Notes: generated by a model from the sequence alone, not told the origin. Shown: positions 8,082 through 16,490, counted from the first letter of the stretch. The stretch: DNA of 26,817 nt from JAOUEE01 sp051011595 (GCA_051011595.1 JBPCTQ010000215.1:1-26817); one strand, 5' to 3'. Translations and numbers: made by a program.

Positions 8082-10589
8082 GTGGCTACCAAGAAGAAGA
8101 CCCCATCCCGATCGGGGGCCTCCAAGAAGTCGGCCCGATCGCAGGCATCGACGTTCGACGGTCAAGGCCTCGACATCATCGGCCTGGTGCTGTGTTTCGG
8201 CGGCGTGGTGGCCGGGCTGGGTATGTACTTCGGGGCGGCGGGACCGCTGGGTACCGGCGTCGACAACCTGTTCAGTCTGTTGGTGGGGTTGGTGAAGTTC
8301 CTGCTCCCGGTGGGCATGATCGCCGCTGGTGTGGGTCTCATCCGGGCCGACAAGGCGACCTATGACATTCCCCTCCGGCTGGTGGTGGGAGGACTGCTGG
8401 GCACCATGTCGGCCGCCGGCTTCTTGCACCTGCTCGGTGACGAGCCGATGTGGGGTTCCGGGGCCGACGCCTTCGGTGGGGCCGGCGGCGTGATCGGACT
8501 GGGAGTGGCCGGGCCGTTGGTGGGGCTGGCCGACACATGGGGCGCCTTCTTGGTGCTCGTCACGATGGGTCTGCTGGCCGTGGTGATCCTCACCGGGGTT
8601 CCCGTCCAGGTGATGGCCGATCGAGCCGCCACCGGGTTGCGTCCGGTGGGGGAGGCCCTGCGCACCGGCACCCGCTCGTTGTTCAACGTGGGTGAGCAGA
8701 CCGAGGCCGAGATCGACCTGCGCGAGCCGCAGATCGACGACGAGCTCGCGACACCCGAAGCCGAACCGGAATTGATCGAGTCGCCCTTCGAGGACGACGA
8801 ACCGGCCGAGCCCCCGGCGATACCCGCCGCGCCGGTGGTGAACGTGCCCGATGTCCGCTCTGATTCCGACATCGAGCTCGAGGTGGAGCCGGCGGCCGGT
8901 TCCACATGGGTGCTGCCGCCGCTGCGCATGCTCAAGCGGTCCGAATCCAAGGAAGTCGACACGGCTGCCGTCGAGCAGCGGGGACGGGTGTTGGAAGCCG
9001 CTCTGGCCGAACACGGCGTGGAGACCCGCCTCATCGGTATGACGGTGGGCCCGACCGTGACCCGCTTCGAGCTGGAGTTGGGCCGCGGTGTCAAGGTCAG
9101 TCGGGTCACGAGCCTCCAGAACGACATCGCCTACGCGATGGCCTCGCCCGACGTGCGGATCCTGGCCCCGATCCCCGGTCGTCAGGCCATCGGCGTGGAG
9201 GTCCCCCGAACAGCCCGCGAGGTGGTGGCGGTGGGTGACATCCTCACCTCGCCAGAGGCCCGTGAGGCCGACCATCCCCTCGAGGTAGCGGTGGGTCGTG
9301 ACATCAACGGGCGGTCGGTGCTGCTCAACCTGGCCACCCTGCCCCACATCCTCATCGCCGGTCAGACCGGCGCCGGCAAGTCGTCGGGCCTGAACTCGAT
9401 CATCACGTCGATCATGATGCGGGCCACACCCGACGAGGTCCGCCTGGTGCTCATCGACCCCAAACGGGTCGAGATGGGCCAGTACGACCGCATTCCCCAC
9501 TTGCTCACCGCACCGGTCACCGATCCGAAGAAGGCCGCCAATGCGTTGGCGTGGGCCGTTCGCGAGATGGAGCGACGCTACGACCTGTTGAGCGAGTGCG
9601 GTTTCCGCGACATCGACGGCTACAACACCGCGGTGGCGGCCGACGACATCCCGCCCAAGCTGGGCGAGCTCGACGAGGACGGCCAGCCGCAGAGCTACAA
9701 GCGCCTGCCGTACATCCTGGTGGTGGTCGACGAGCTGGCCGACCTGATGATGGTGGCGGCGCGAGACGTCGAGGAGTCGATCTGTCGCCTGGCCCAGATG
9801 GCCCGGGCGGTGGGGATCCATCTGGTGATCGCCACCCAGCGCCCGTCGGTGAACGTCATCACCGGCCTCATCAAAGCCAACGTGCCGGCCCGCCTGGCCT
9901 TCAAGGTCTCGAGTCTCACCGACAGTCGGGTGATCCTCGACCAACCCGGCGCCGAGCGACTGGTGGGCAAAGGCGACATGTTGTTGTTGGGTCCCTCATC
10001 GGCCACGGCCAATCGTTTGCAGGGCTGCTGGGTGGAGGAGGCCGAGGTCCGCAAGATCGTCAAACACTGGCGCGAACAGGCCAAAGAGCTCGTGTATGAC
10101 ACTGGCGTGGCCAGCGGTGGGGGCGTAGCCAGCGGTGGCGGCGTAGCCAGCGGTGGGGGCGTGGCCAGCGGTGGCAGCGTAGGCAGCGGTACCGGCGTAG
10201 CCGGCGGTGGCAGCGTGGCTGGCGGCAGCATGACGGCGGACCCGGGTGAGCGTACGGGAGGTGCACCACTGGCCATGGCCGAGATCGCCCTACCGGGTGT
10301 CGACGAAGGTGCCGGCTCGCCGTCGATCACCGACGACCCGCCGGCCGGGCTGGCCGGTGGCGAAGAAGACGACGATCTGTTGCTGAGTGCCATCGAGCTG
10401 GTGGTGAACAGCCAGCTGGGGTCGACCTCGATGCTGCAACGCAAGCTGCGGGTCGGGTTCGCACGTGCGGGTCGGCTCATGGACCTGCTCGAGGACCGGG
10501 GTGTGGTCGGACCCAGCGAGGGCTCCAAGGCTCGTTCGGTGTTGTGGTCCCCCGAACAGTTCGAGGAGTTCAAGAACTCCCTCGGGTGA
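8082..10589 (+). CDS. ftsK: DNA translocase FtsK/SpoIIIE
   Basis: A protein of 835 residues. It pumps chromosomal DNA through the closing septum and helps resolve sister chromosomes. A basic N-terminus (KKKTPSRSGASKKSAR) is followed by about four membrane helices (residues 30-190) and an acidic, Pro-rich linker (205-280). The RecA-like motor has Walker A GQTGAGKS at 427-434 (Lys433), ILVVVDELADLM with Walker B Asp550/Glu551, and ATQRPSVNVITG. A Gly/Ser/Val/Ala repeat (675-716) separates the motor from the C-terminal winged-helix gamma domain (about 765-835: STSMLQRKLRVGFARAGRLMD, VGPSEGSKAR), which reads KOPS-type polarity sites in the family. The GTG start at 8082 gives a normal N-terminus. 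Walker A has Ala where Ser is usual (GSGKS), which should be tolerated. Confidence 0.96.
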   Translation: MATKKKTPSRSGASKKSARSQASTFDGQGLDIIGLVLCFGGVVAGLGMYFGAAGPLGTGVDNLFSLLVGLVKFLLPVGMIAAGVGLIRADKATYDIPLRLVVGGLLGTMSAAGFLHLLGDEPMWGSGADAFGGAGGVIGLGVAGPLVGLADTWGAFLVLVTMGLLAVVILTGVPVQVMADRAATGLRPVGEALRTGTRSLFNVGEQTEAEIDLREPQIDDELATPEAEPELIESPFEDDEPAEPPAIPAAPVVNVPDVRSDSDIELEVEPAAGSTWVLPPLRMLKRSESKEVDTAAVEQRGRVLEAALAEHGVETRLIGMTVGPTVTRFELELGRGVKVSRVTSLQNDIAYAMASPDVRILAPIPGRQAIGVEVPRTAREVVAVGDILTSPEAREADHPLEVAVGRDINGRSVLLNLATLPHILIAGQTGAGKSSGLNSIITSIMMRATPDEVRLVLIDPKRVEMGQYDRIPHLLTAPVTDPKKAANALAWAVREMERRYDLLSECGFRDIDGYNTAVAADDIPPKLGELDEDGQPQSYKRLPYILVVVDELADLMMVAARDVEESICRLAQMARAVGIHLVIATQRPSVNVITGLIKANVPARLAFKVSSLTDSRVILDQPGAERLVGKGDMLLLGPSSATANRLQGCWVEEAEVRKIVKHWREQAKELVYDTGVASGGGVASGGGVASGGGVASGGSVGSGTGVAGGGSVAGGSMTADPGERTGGAPLAMAEIALPGVDEGAGSPSITDDPPAGLAGGEEDDDLLLSAIELVVNSQLGSTSMLQRKLRVGFARAGRLMDLLEDRGVVGPSEGSKARSVLWSPEQFEEFKNSLG
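10104..10229 (+). repeat. Seven 18-base tandem repeats in the ftsK linker
   Basis: Seven consecutive 18-base units run without a gap inside ftsK. The first four encode GVASGG and are nearly identical at DNA level (differing at the GTG/GTA and GGG/GGC codons). The last three are diverged (SVGSGT, GVAGGG, SVAGGS). The tract codes for 42 residues between the motor and the gamma domain. The unit length keeps the frame, so copy number could vary between strains. Confidence 0.9.
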
Positions 10590-10612
10590 CGCATCCGGTC
10601 GTAGGGCCTGGT

Positions 10613-10618
10613 TAGGGT
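10613..10618 (+). promoter_or_regulatory. Candidate -10 hexamer for the exchanger gene (TAGGGT)
   Basis: TAGGGT lies in the 35-base gap after ftsK and ends 6 bases before the GTG at 10625. A second, similar hexamer (TAGGGC, about 10602-10607) is slightly upstream. No Shine-Dalgarno is present, which fits a leaderless transcript. Confidence 0.45.
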
Positions 10619-10624
10619 TCGGCC

Positions 10625-11632
10625 GTGCTCCTCGCCGTCATCGCCGCCGTCGCCGGTCTGGCGCTGCTCATCTGGGCGGCTGATGTTTTTGTCGACGGCG
10701 CCGTGGCCCTGGCCGATGCGCTCGACGTGTCGCCGGTGGTCATCGGTGCGGTGGTGGTGGGCTTCGGGACATCGGTGCCCGAGTTGCTGGTGTCGGGTCT
10801 GGCCGCAGCTGAGGGAGATTCGGCCCTCGGGGTGGGCAACATCGTCGGCTCCAACGTGGCCAATCTCAGCCTGGTGTTGGCCAGCGCGGGCATTCTCACC
10901 GTGGTGGTGGCCACCGGATGGACTCGCCGCCGCGAGCTCCCGCTTTCGCTCATGGCCACCCTGGGGTTTGCCATCGCGGCCGCCGATGGTGCGTTGTCGC
11001 GATGGGAGGGCCTGGTCCTGCTCGTGGCGCTGGTGGTGGCCTTGGGTCTGATCATGGGAACCAGCCGACCGGCCGATCCCGATCTGTTTCCACCCAGCGT
11101 CGAGTTGCGTCTCCACTCGACCTCGGTGGCGAGGGAGCTGGCGCGGGCCGTGTTCGGCCTGGTCCTCACCGCGTTGGGTGCGCAGCTGGTGGTGTGGGGG
11201 GCCGGCGAGATCGCCGACGAGCTGGGCCTGTCGGAGGGGTTCATCGGCTTTTCCCTGGTGGCCATCGGCACGTCGCTCCCCGAGCTGGTGACGGCCATCA
11301 CCGCCGCCCGGCGCAACGAGGTGGAGTTGGTGGTCGGCAACCTGCTGGGCTCCAACATCTTCAACTCGCTGGCTGTGGGATCGCTGATCGCCCTGATCGG
11401 CCCGGGCCCCATCGGTGACGATGTCCTCACCGGGTTCGGGCTCGCCATGATGGTGGTGGTGAGCCTCCTGGCCGGATTCTTCCTCCTGCGCACCGGGGTG
11501 GGTCGAATTCAGAGTGTGGTCTTGTTGGTGTTGTGGTTGGTCGCGGTGGTGGGGCTGGCTACCTCCGACGGCGACGAGGACCCAGCAGCGACGAGCCCGG
11601 TGGTGGTGTCGACGGCGGCCGGCGACAGGTGA
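10625..11632 (+). CDS. Ca2+/cation antiporter, YrbG/CaxA-type
   Basis: A protein of 335 residues, a hydrophobic integral membrane protein with about ten helices. It contains the two inverted alpha-repeats of the sodium/calcium exchanger superfamily. Repeat 1 is VGFGTSVPELLVSG followed by GVGNIVGSNVANL (about 45-85). Repeat 2 is VAIGTSLPELVTAI followed by VVGNLLGSNIFNSL (about 215-255). The acidic GTSxPE and GSN motifs that bind the cation are intact in both halves. Its likely role is export of Ca2+ (or another cation) in exchange for Na+ or H+; the exact ions cannot be read from sequence. The two halves are joined by a hydrophilic loop (SRPADPDLFPPSVELRLH). It stands between ftsK and a small membrane protein and is probably transcribed from its own promoter. 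Confidence 0.9.
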   Translation: MLLAVIAAVAGLALLIWAADVFVDGAVALADALDVSPVVIGAVVVGFGTSVPELLVSGLAAAEGDSALGVGNIVGSNVANLSLVLASAGILTVVVATGWTRRRELPLSLMATLGFAIAAADGALSRWEGLVLLVALVVALGLIMGTSRPADPDLFPPSVELRLHSTSVARELARAVFGLVLTALGAQLVVWGAGEIADELGLSEGFIGFSLVAIGTSLPELVTAITAARRNEVELVVGNLLGSNIFNSLAVGSLIALIGPGPIGDDVLTGFGLAMMVVVSLLAGFFLLRTGVGRIQSVVLLVLWLVAVVGLATSDGDEDPAATSPVVVSTAAGDR

Positions 11633-11638
11633 GACCGG

Positions 11639-11644
11639 TAGGCT
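11639..11644 (+). promoter_or_regulatory. Candidate -10 hexamer for the small membrane protein gene (TAGGCT)
   Basis: TAGGCT starts 7 bases after the exchanger stop and ends 6 bases before the ATG at 11651. There is no Shine-Dalgarno. The same hexamer occurs before the DUF4956 gene at 17384. Confidence 0.45.
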
Positions 11645-11650
11645 GAGGTC

Positions 11651-11893
11651 ATGGCAGAGACCGGCAGGGCGTACGACGAGGGCCTCGACAGCCCGGCCGA
11701 CCTGCGTATGTTCACCCGCTTCCTTCTCTGGGGTCTGGCCGCTGCGGTCATCGTGGCCTTCGTGGCCTTGTTGGTCACCGGCAACTGGGCGCTCGTCGGG
11801 GGCATGCTCGTCTGTTATCTCATCATCGCGGCCAGCCAGTACTACGCGGCTCATCGGCGGGCCGAGGCCCGCGGTGCCGTGGGCGAGTTCTGA
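11651..11893 (+). CDS. Small two-helix membrane protein, unknown function
   Basis: A protein of 80 residues. A polar N-terminus (about 20 residues, acidic) is followed by two predicted transmembrane helices at about 22-43 (FLLWGLAAAVIVAFVALLV) and 47-65 (ALVGGMLVCYLIIAASQYY), then a short basic tail. I do not recognise a family. The start is supported by the -10-like hexamer 6 bases upstream, and codon use is like its neighbours (mostly G or C at third positions), so it looks like a real gene. It lies 11 bases before rimO and may share its transcript. Confidence 0.7.
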   Translation: MAETGRAYDEGLDSPADLRMFTRFLLWGLAAAVIVAFVALLVTGNWALVGGMLVCYLIIAASQYYAAHRRAEARGAVGEF

Positions 11894-11904
11894 TTCGCCG
11901 ACCA

Positions 11905-13149
11905 GTGCCCAAGACGTACCACCTGGTGACCCTCGGGTGTCCGAAGAACCAGGTCGACTCCGACAAGCTCGAAGGCACGATGACCGCCGACGGGATGCGG
12001 GCCGTCGACGACGCGGCCGATGCCGACGTCGTGGTGGTCAACACCTGTGCCTTCATCGAGGAGGCTCGGGCGGAATCGATCGACACCATTCTCGACCTCT
12101 CGGGCCGCAATCCCGACGCCGAGTTGGTGGTCACGGGCTGTCTGGCCGAACGCAGCGGACCGGAGCTGGCCGAGGCGCTGCCCGAGGTCGACCGGGTCGC
12201 CGGTTTCGGCGTCCCCGTCACGCTCAGCTCGCGGGCCGAGCGAACACCCGAATTCGATCTGTTGCGATTGGCTCGGCCGGCCAGCAGCCGGCCCTGGGCC
12301 TACGTCAAGATTGCCGAGGGGTGTGATCGCGCCTGCGGGTTCTGTGCCATTCCCAGCTTCCGGGGGCCCCAACGCTCGCGCCCCATCTCCGAGATCGTGG
12401 CCGAGGTCGATGCACTGGGGGCCCGTGAGATCGTCCTCGTCGCCCAGGACCTGGCTGCTTATGGGCGTGATCAAGGGCACGGCACGCGCGACATCGTGCC
12501 CCTCGTCGGCGCCGTTGCCGAACGGGTCGACTGGGTGCGGTTGTTGTACCTCTACCCGAGTGACCTCGACGACACGCTCATCGATGCCGTGCTCGCAACC
12601 GGAGTGCCGTACTTCGACCTCTCACTCCAGCATGTGTCGCGCCCGCTGTTGCGGGCCATGCGCCGCTGGGGCGACGGTGAGCGCTTCCTGGGCCGAATTG
12701 CCGACATTCGTTCGCAGGCGCCGGACGCGGTGTTCCGGTCGAACTTCATCGTCGGGTACCCGGGCGAGACCGAGGCCGACCACGATGCCCTGCTGGCGTT
12801 CGTCGAGGCGGCATCGTTGGATTGGTGCGGGTTCTTCACCTACAGCCGCGAAGCGGGCACCCACGCCGACGGCCTCGACGATCATGTGGCGGCCGAGCTC
12901 GCCCGCGAACGTCATCGCGAGCTCACCGAGCTCCAGGACGGGATCACCGCCCGCAAACGTGACGAAATGATCGGTCGGCGGGTCAGAGTGCTCGTGGACG
13001 AGCAAGGAGTGGCCCGCAGCACGGCCGAGGCGCCGGAGATCGACGGCATCATCGCCGTTCCCGAGTCGCTGGCCACCGGGCAGTTCCACGACGTCGACAT
13101 CGTGGGGGCAGAGGGCCCCGACCTGACGGCTAGCGAGGCGGCGCCGTGA
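11905..13149 (+). CDS. rimO: Ribosomal protein S12 methylthiotransferase
   Basis: A protein of 414 residues. It adds a methylthio group to the conserved Asp of ribosomal protein S12, using radical SAM chemistry. The N-terminal UPF0004 domain begins with TLGCPKNQVDSD and carries the three auxiliary-cluster cysteines Cys12, Cys48 (NTCAF) and Cys79 (TGCLAE). The radical SAM motif is CDRACGFC, with Cys140, Cys144 and Cys147. FRGPQRSRP, the usual RimO/MiaB continuation, follows. A short TRAM-like tail ends the protein. TLGCPKN and the pairing with pgsA favour RimO over MiaB. The GTG start at 11905 puts the first motif at the normal distance and has no Shine-Dalgarno. The stop overlaps the GTG of pgsA by 4 bases (GTGA). 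Confidence 0.94.
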   Translation: MPKTYHLVTLGCPKNQVDSDKLEGTMTADGMRAVDDAADADVVVVNTCAFIEEARAESIDTILDLSGRNPDAELVVTGCLAERSGPELAEALPEVDRVAGFGVPVTLSSRAERTPEFDLLRLARPASSRPWAYVKIAEGCDRACGFCAIPSFRGPQRSRPISEIVAEVDALGAREIVLVAQDLAAYGRDQGHGTRDIVPLVGAVAERVDWVRLLYLYPSDLDDTLIDAVLATGVPYFDLSLQHVSRPLLRAMRRWGDGERFLGRIADIRSQAPDAVFRSNFIVGYPGETEADHDALLAFVEAASLDWCGFFTYSREAGTHADGLDDHVAAELARERHRELTELQDGITARKRDEMIGRRVRVLVDEQGVARSTAEAPEIDGIIAVPESLATGQFHDVDIVGAEGPDLTASEAAP

Positions 13150-13724
13150 TCGGAACTGCGCTGCACCACACGTCGAATTTCGTCACCAACGCGGCCAACA
13201 TGTTGACGCTGGCCCGTCTGGCCGCGTCCCCGGTGTTGTTCTGGTTGGTCCTCGACAATGAGGCCACCAAGGGTGCCTCGTGGGCGGGCGTGTTGCTGGG
13301 CACGCTGATGGCGGCCACCGACACCTTCGACGGTCGTTTGGCCCGGCGGGCCGGTGTCACCCGGTCCGGTGCGTTCCTCGACCCCCTCGCCGACAAGGTA
13401 GTGGTGCTGGGGTCGGCCTGGTGTCTGGTGGCGGTGGGTGGTTACTGGTGGTTGCCGGTGACACTCATCACGGTTCGTGAGGTGGGCATATCCCTGTGGC
13501 GGGCCTACTGGACTCGCTACGGTTTGTCCGTGCCGGCTCGCCGGTCGGCCAAGTACAAGACGTTGGTCCAGGGGGCGGCCCTGCTGATCGCCGTCGCCCC
13601 GCCTCTGGAGGATCATCGTTGGGTCATCGCCGGTGCGCTGTGGATTGCCGTCGGGTTCACGCTGGTGTCGGGTTGGCAGTACGTACGCGACGGTCGTGCG
13701 GCCACGTCGGTCACCGGAGCATGA
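13146..13724 (+). CDS. pgsA: CDP-diacylglycerol--glycerol-3-phosphate 3-phosphatidyltransferase
   Basis: A protein of 192 residues with several membrane helices. CDP-alcohol phosphatidyltransferases of this type make phosphatidylglycerol phosphate (or a related phospholipid) from CDP-diacylglycerol in the membrane. The N-terminus has the typical NMLTLARLAASPVLF. The active-site signature runs from TDTFDGRLARR through GAFLDPLADK, with the four Asp residues present. There are 7 residues between AR and the Gly, where the published signature has 8; I have not seen this tested. The GTG start overlaps the rimO stop by 4 bases, and its own stop overlaps the next ATG by 4 bases, so rimO, pgsA and the following surface genes look translationally chained. 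The alcohol substrate is assigned by context, not proven. Confidence 0.9.
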   Translation: MIGTALHHTSNFVTNAANMLTLARLAASPVLFWLVLDNEATKGASWAGVLLGTLMAATDTFDGRLARRAGVTRSGAFLDPLADKVVVLGSAWCLVAVGGYWWLPVTLITVREVGISLWRAYWTRYGLSVPARRSAKYKTLVQGAALLIAVAPPLEDHRWVIAGALWIAVGFTLVSGWQYVRDGRAATSVTGA

Positions 13725-14941
13725 TCCCGGCGTCGCTCCGACGCGGTTGTGCCGCGCTCGTGGTGACGGCGCTCGTCGTCGTCGGCGAGGGCAGCGGGAG
13801 CCGGTCGGCCGAGGCCGGAGTCCCCGTACCAGAGGGCGATGAGTTGTTCGTCGTCCACGACTCGGTTGTCATCAACGCCCGGGCCACCATTCGCCACAAG
13901 TTGGCCGACTGGGACATCGAGTACCTGGGGTTCCACGGTATGCAGGCCTGGGCCGGCGTCCAGTTCCTCGATCGCCGGAGGCGGCCGATACCCGACACCG
14001 TGCTCGTGTCGCTCAACTTCAACAACCGGTCGCGCGAACAGCTGCGCATCGACCTCACTCGTCTGCTCGATCGTCTGGCTCCGGCCGAGCGGATCATCTG
14101 GGTCCTGCCGGCCATCTCGGGGCCCCATCTCGTGTTCGTGCGAGAGACCATGCTCGAGGTGGTGGCCGGCGACCCGCGGGTGGAGGTGATCGACTGGCAC
14201 GAGCACTACCGAACGGATGAGAACCTGGTCGACATCTTCGGCGTGCACCTCACCGAGCTGGGAGCATGGGTGTACGCCACGATGATCGATCGTGTGCTCG
14301 ACCGGGCGCCGGCAGGTGATCCGCCGTCGGTGGGCCGCCTGGGGGCGGTCCGCTCCAACGCCGCCGGGGAAATGGTGTCGGGCTGGGCCCTCGACCTCGA
14401 GTCCTCGGCCCCACGGCGAGTCGATGTGTACGTCGACGGCGAGCGCCGCCGGCGGGTGCGAGCCGATCGGCCCCGACAGGATGTGGCTGCCGCCTACGGC
14501 TTGGGGGCCGAACACGGCTTCCGAGCTCGTTTCGGAGCCGACGACGGTGTGCGCCGGATCTGCGCCCTCACGGCCACCGGGGCGGGCCGGGGGATGCAAT
14601 CGTTGGGCTGCACCCTGCTGACCGTCCGTCACGACCCGCTCGCGACGATGGCGCCGCTCGAACGCGACGGCGAATCGGTGACGATGCGCGGCTGGGCGTT
14701 CGACCCGGACCGGGCCGAGTCGATCGGCGTCCATGCGTACGTCGACGGCACGTTCGCGGGTGGGGGTCGAGCCGATCGACATCGCCTCGACGTGGCGGCG
14801 GTGTACCCCGGTCGCACCCACACCGGTTTCGAGGTCCGGTTGCCGGTCGCCTCCGATGCACAGGAACTGTGCGTCTTCGCGATCGGCGTCGGCCGTGGCG
14901 GCAACCGATCACTCGGGTGTCACCCCATTCCCGTTCCGTGA
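13721..14941 (+). CDS. Exported degenerate SGNH protein with two C-terminal GWAxD modules
   Basis: A protein of 406 residues. The ATG at 13721 overlaps the pgsA stop (ATGA) and leads straight into a signal peptide (RRGCAALVVTALVVV), which decides the start. Residues 40-190 resemble the SGNH domain found at the C-terminus of acyltransferase-3 proteins: VVHDSVV (Ser48), LNFNNRS, VEVIDWHEHY and FGVHLTELG (His176). The block I Gly is His46 and the Asp of the DxxH motif is Phe173, so the triad looks incomplete. Two ~100-residue modules follow, each opening with GWA(L/F)D (Trp222 and Trp325), continuing with VYVDG/AYVDG, RADR and DVAA, and ending in LGC. I recall such modules in other actinobacterial exported proteins, probably for surface binding. 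Next gene: cotH-like, 4-base overlap. Confidence 0.72.
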   Translation: MIPASLRRGCAALVVTALVVVGEGSGSRSAEAGVPVPEGDELFVVHDSVVINARATIRHKLADWDIEYLGFHGMQAWAGVQFLDRRRRPIPDTVLVSLNFNNRSREQLRIDLTRLLDRLAPAERIIWVLPAISGPHLVFVRETMLEVVAGDPRVEVIDWHEHYRTDENLVDIFGVHLTELGAWVYATMIDRVLDRAPAGDPPSVGRLGAVRSNAAGEMVSGWALDLESSAPRRVDVYVDGERRRRVRADRPRQDVAAAYGLGAEHGFRARFGADDGVRRICALTATGAGRGMQSLGCTLLTVRHDPLATMAPLERDGESVTMRGWAFDPDRAESIGVHAYVDGTFAGGGRADRHRLDVAAVYPGRTHTGFEVRLPVASDAQELCVFAIGVGRGGNRSLGCHPIPVP

Positions 14942-16464
14942 GTCGCGCCTCGGCGGCAATGACGGTGTTGGTGGTGGCGCTCATCGCGGCTGCGTGTGGA
15001 TCCTCGTCGGAGTCGACCCAGCCCAGCACCACGACAACCGTCACCACACCCACATCGCTGCCACCGGTGAACTGCGACGTCGACCCACCCCAGCAATGGG
15101 TGGTCGAGGGAGAGGCGGCGATGGCCGTCATCGACTGCGGTGATCGCGATCTGGCGGTAGTGGCGGCACCGGCGGGGGTCGCGGTCGGGGACGGCACGGT
15201 CGAATGGACTCCCGGTCTCGACCAGGCGGGTGTGCATCACATCGTCCTGGAGGGCGATGGCGGGAGCGCCCGCTGGACCGTCGGAGTGGCCGATGCCTTT
15301 GCCGAACCCGGAAACGTACCGGTGGTCGATCCTCTGACGCTGACCCATGAGTACGGCTTGGAGGTGATGCACCTGTTCACCGACGATGCCCTGTCGACCG
15401 AATACACCGACGCGTCGCTCACCCACGGTGGTCATCGATACGACGCCGAGATCCGGATCCGCGGTGCCCTGTCGCTGCAGTATCCCAAGCCCAACTTCAC
15501 CGTCCGCCTCGGTGAGCCCTTCCGGAGCGACGACCCGGCATTCGACGGGCTCGACCGTCTGGTGCTCGTTGCCGGTTTCGACGACAACTCCGCACTGCGG
15601 AACCGGTTGGCCCAGCAGCTGTGGTCCGACATCGACGACCGCCACCTCGATGTGCCCCACGGCAGTGTCGTCGTGTATCTCGACGGCGCCTACGTCGGGC
15701 TGTACACGGTGCTCGAGAACGTCAACGACGAGTATCTCGGGCGGCACCAGCTCGATCCGGCCGGGCAACTCTTCAAGGGCAACGACGCCCGGGCCGACTT
15801 CCGTCTCGATGACCCCGACCCGGCGGCCGGCTTCGAGAAGAAGAGCGGTGCCCCCGAGGACGGGCCCGCGGCCTTCGGTCCTATCGCCGATCTGGTGGAG
15901 TTCGCGGCGACCAGCAGTGACGATCGATTCGTGGCCGAGGTCGACCAGTGGGTCGACACCCACGACGTGATCGACTGGTTCGTGTTCGTGAGTTTCATCT
16001 CGGCGGGGGACTCGGCCAACAAGAACGCCTACTGGTACCAGTCCGACGCCGGTGACGCGTTCCGATACGTGCCGTGGGATTTCAACCACAGCTTCGGCCA
16101 GGACTTCCTGACCGTCCGCCGCCCGGCCGACACCGATCTGCCCCTGTCGTTCCTGGCCATGAACGGTTTGTTCGAACGGTTCTGGGCCGATCCCGATCTG
16201 CGCCGCCGGGTCATCGTCCGGTACGGCGAGTTGTTGGCCGGACCCCTCGCTCCGGCCGCGCTGGGTGCCACCATCGACACCCTGGTCGCCGACATCGACC
16301 TGAATCTGGCTCGCAACGAACAGCGGTGGGGATCGACGCACGAACAGTTCCGGCTGTGGTCTGACCGCCCCGACATCAACACCGGCACGGGTGAGATCGA
16401 CTACATCCGACAGTGGATCGTCGATCGTCACGCCGTGGTGGCCGCCGAGGTCGCCGAGCTGTGA
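14938..16464 (+). CDS. CotH-kinase-domain lipoprotein 1
   Basis: A protein of 508 residues. The GTG at 14938 overlaps the upstream stop (GTGA) and gives a lipoprotein signal with lipobox Cys20, then a Ser/Thr-rich linker. Residues ~45-120 look like an Ig-type domain (VEWTPGLDQAG). The CotH domain (about 135-500) has IRGALSLQYPKPNF (Arg175, Lys184), GLYTVLENVNDEYL (Glu260), NKNAYWYQ (Asn363) and PWDFNHSFG with Asp381, equivalent to the metal-binding Asp of CotH. CotH proteins are secreted or spore-coat protein kinases (Bacillus CotH phosphorylates CotB and CotG). No spore genes are visible, so the target here is unknown, perhaps an exported surface protein. A 42-base gap with a -10-like box separates it from the VTC gene. 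Confidence 0.88.
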   Translation: MSRASAAMTVLVVALIAAACGSSSESTQPSTTTTVTTPTSLPPVNCDVDPPQQWVVEGEAAMAVIDCGDRDLAVVAAPAGVAVGDGTVEWTPGLDQAGVHHIVLEGDGGSARWTVGVADAFAEPGNVPVVDPLTLTHEYGLEVMHLFTDDALSTEYTDASLTHGGHRYDAEIRIRGALSLQYPKPNFTVRLGEPFRSDDPAFDGLDRLVLVAGFDDNSALRNRLAQQLWSDIDDRHLDVPHGSVVVYLDGAYVGLYTVLENVNDEYLGRHQLDPAGQLFKGNDARADFRLDDPDPAAGFEKKSGAPEDGPAAFGPIADLVEFAATSSDDRFVAEVDQWVDTHDVIDWFVFVSFISAGDSANKNAYWYQSDAGDAFRYVPWDFNHSFGQDFLTVRRPADTDLPLSFLAMNGLFERFWADPDLRRRVIVRYGELLAGPLAPAALGATIDTLVADIDLNLARNEQRWGSTHEQFRLWSDRPDINTGTGEIDYIRQWIVDRHAVVAAEVAEL

Positions 16465-16490
16465 GCGGTCAGGCGGGAGTCAGGAAACGC

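Noticed and set aside
9695..11854. 719-residue minus-strand open frame opposite ftsK and the exchanger
   Set aside because: It is antisense to clear FtsK and exchanger motifs and has biased, domain-free composition.
13496..13720. N-terminal extension of the SGNH-like protein into pgsA
   Set aside because: The stretch overlaps pgsA coding sequence. The ATG at 13721 overlaps the pgsA stop and directly begins a signal peptide.
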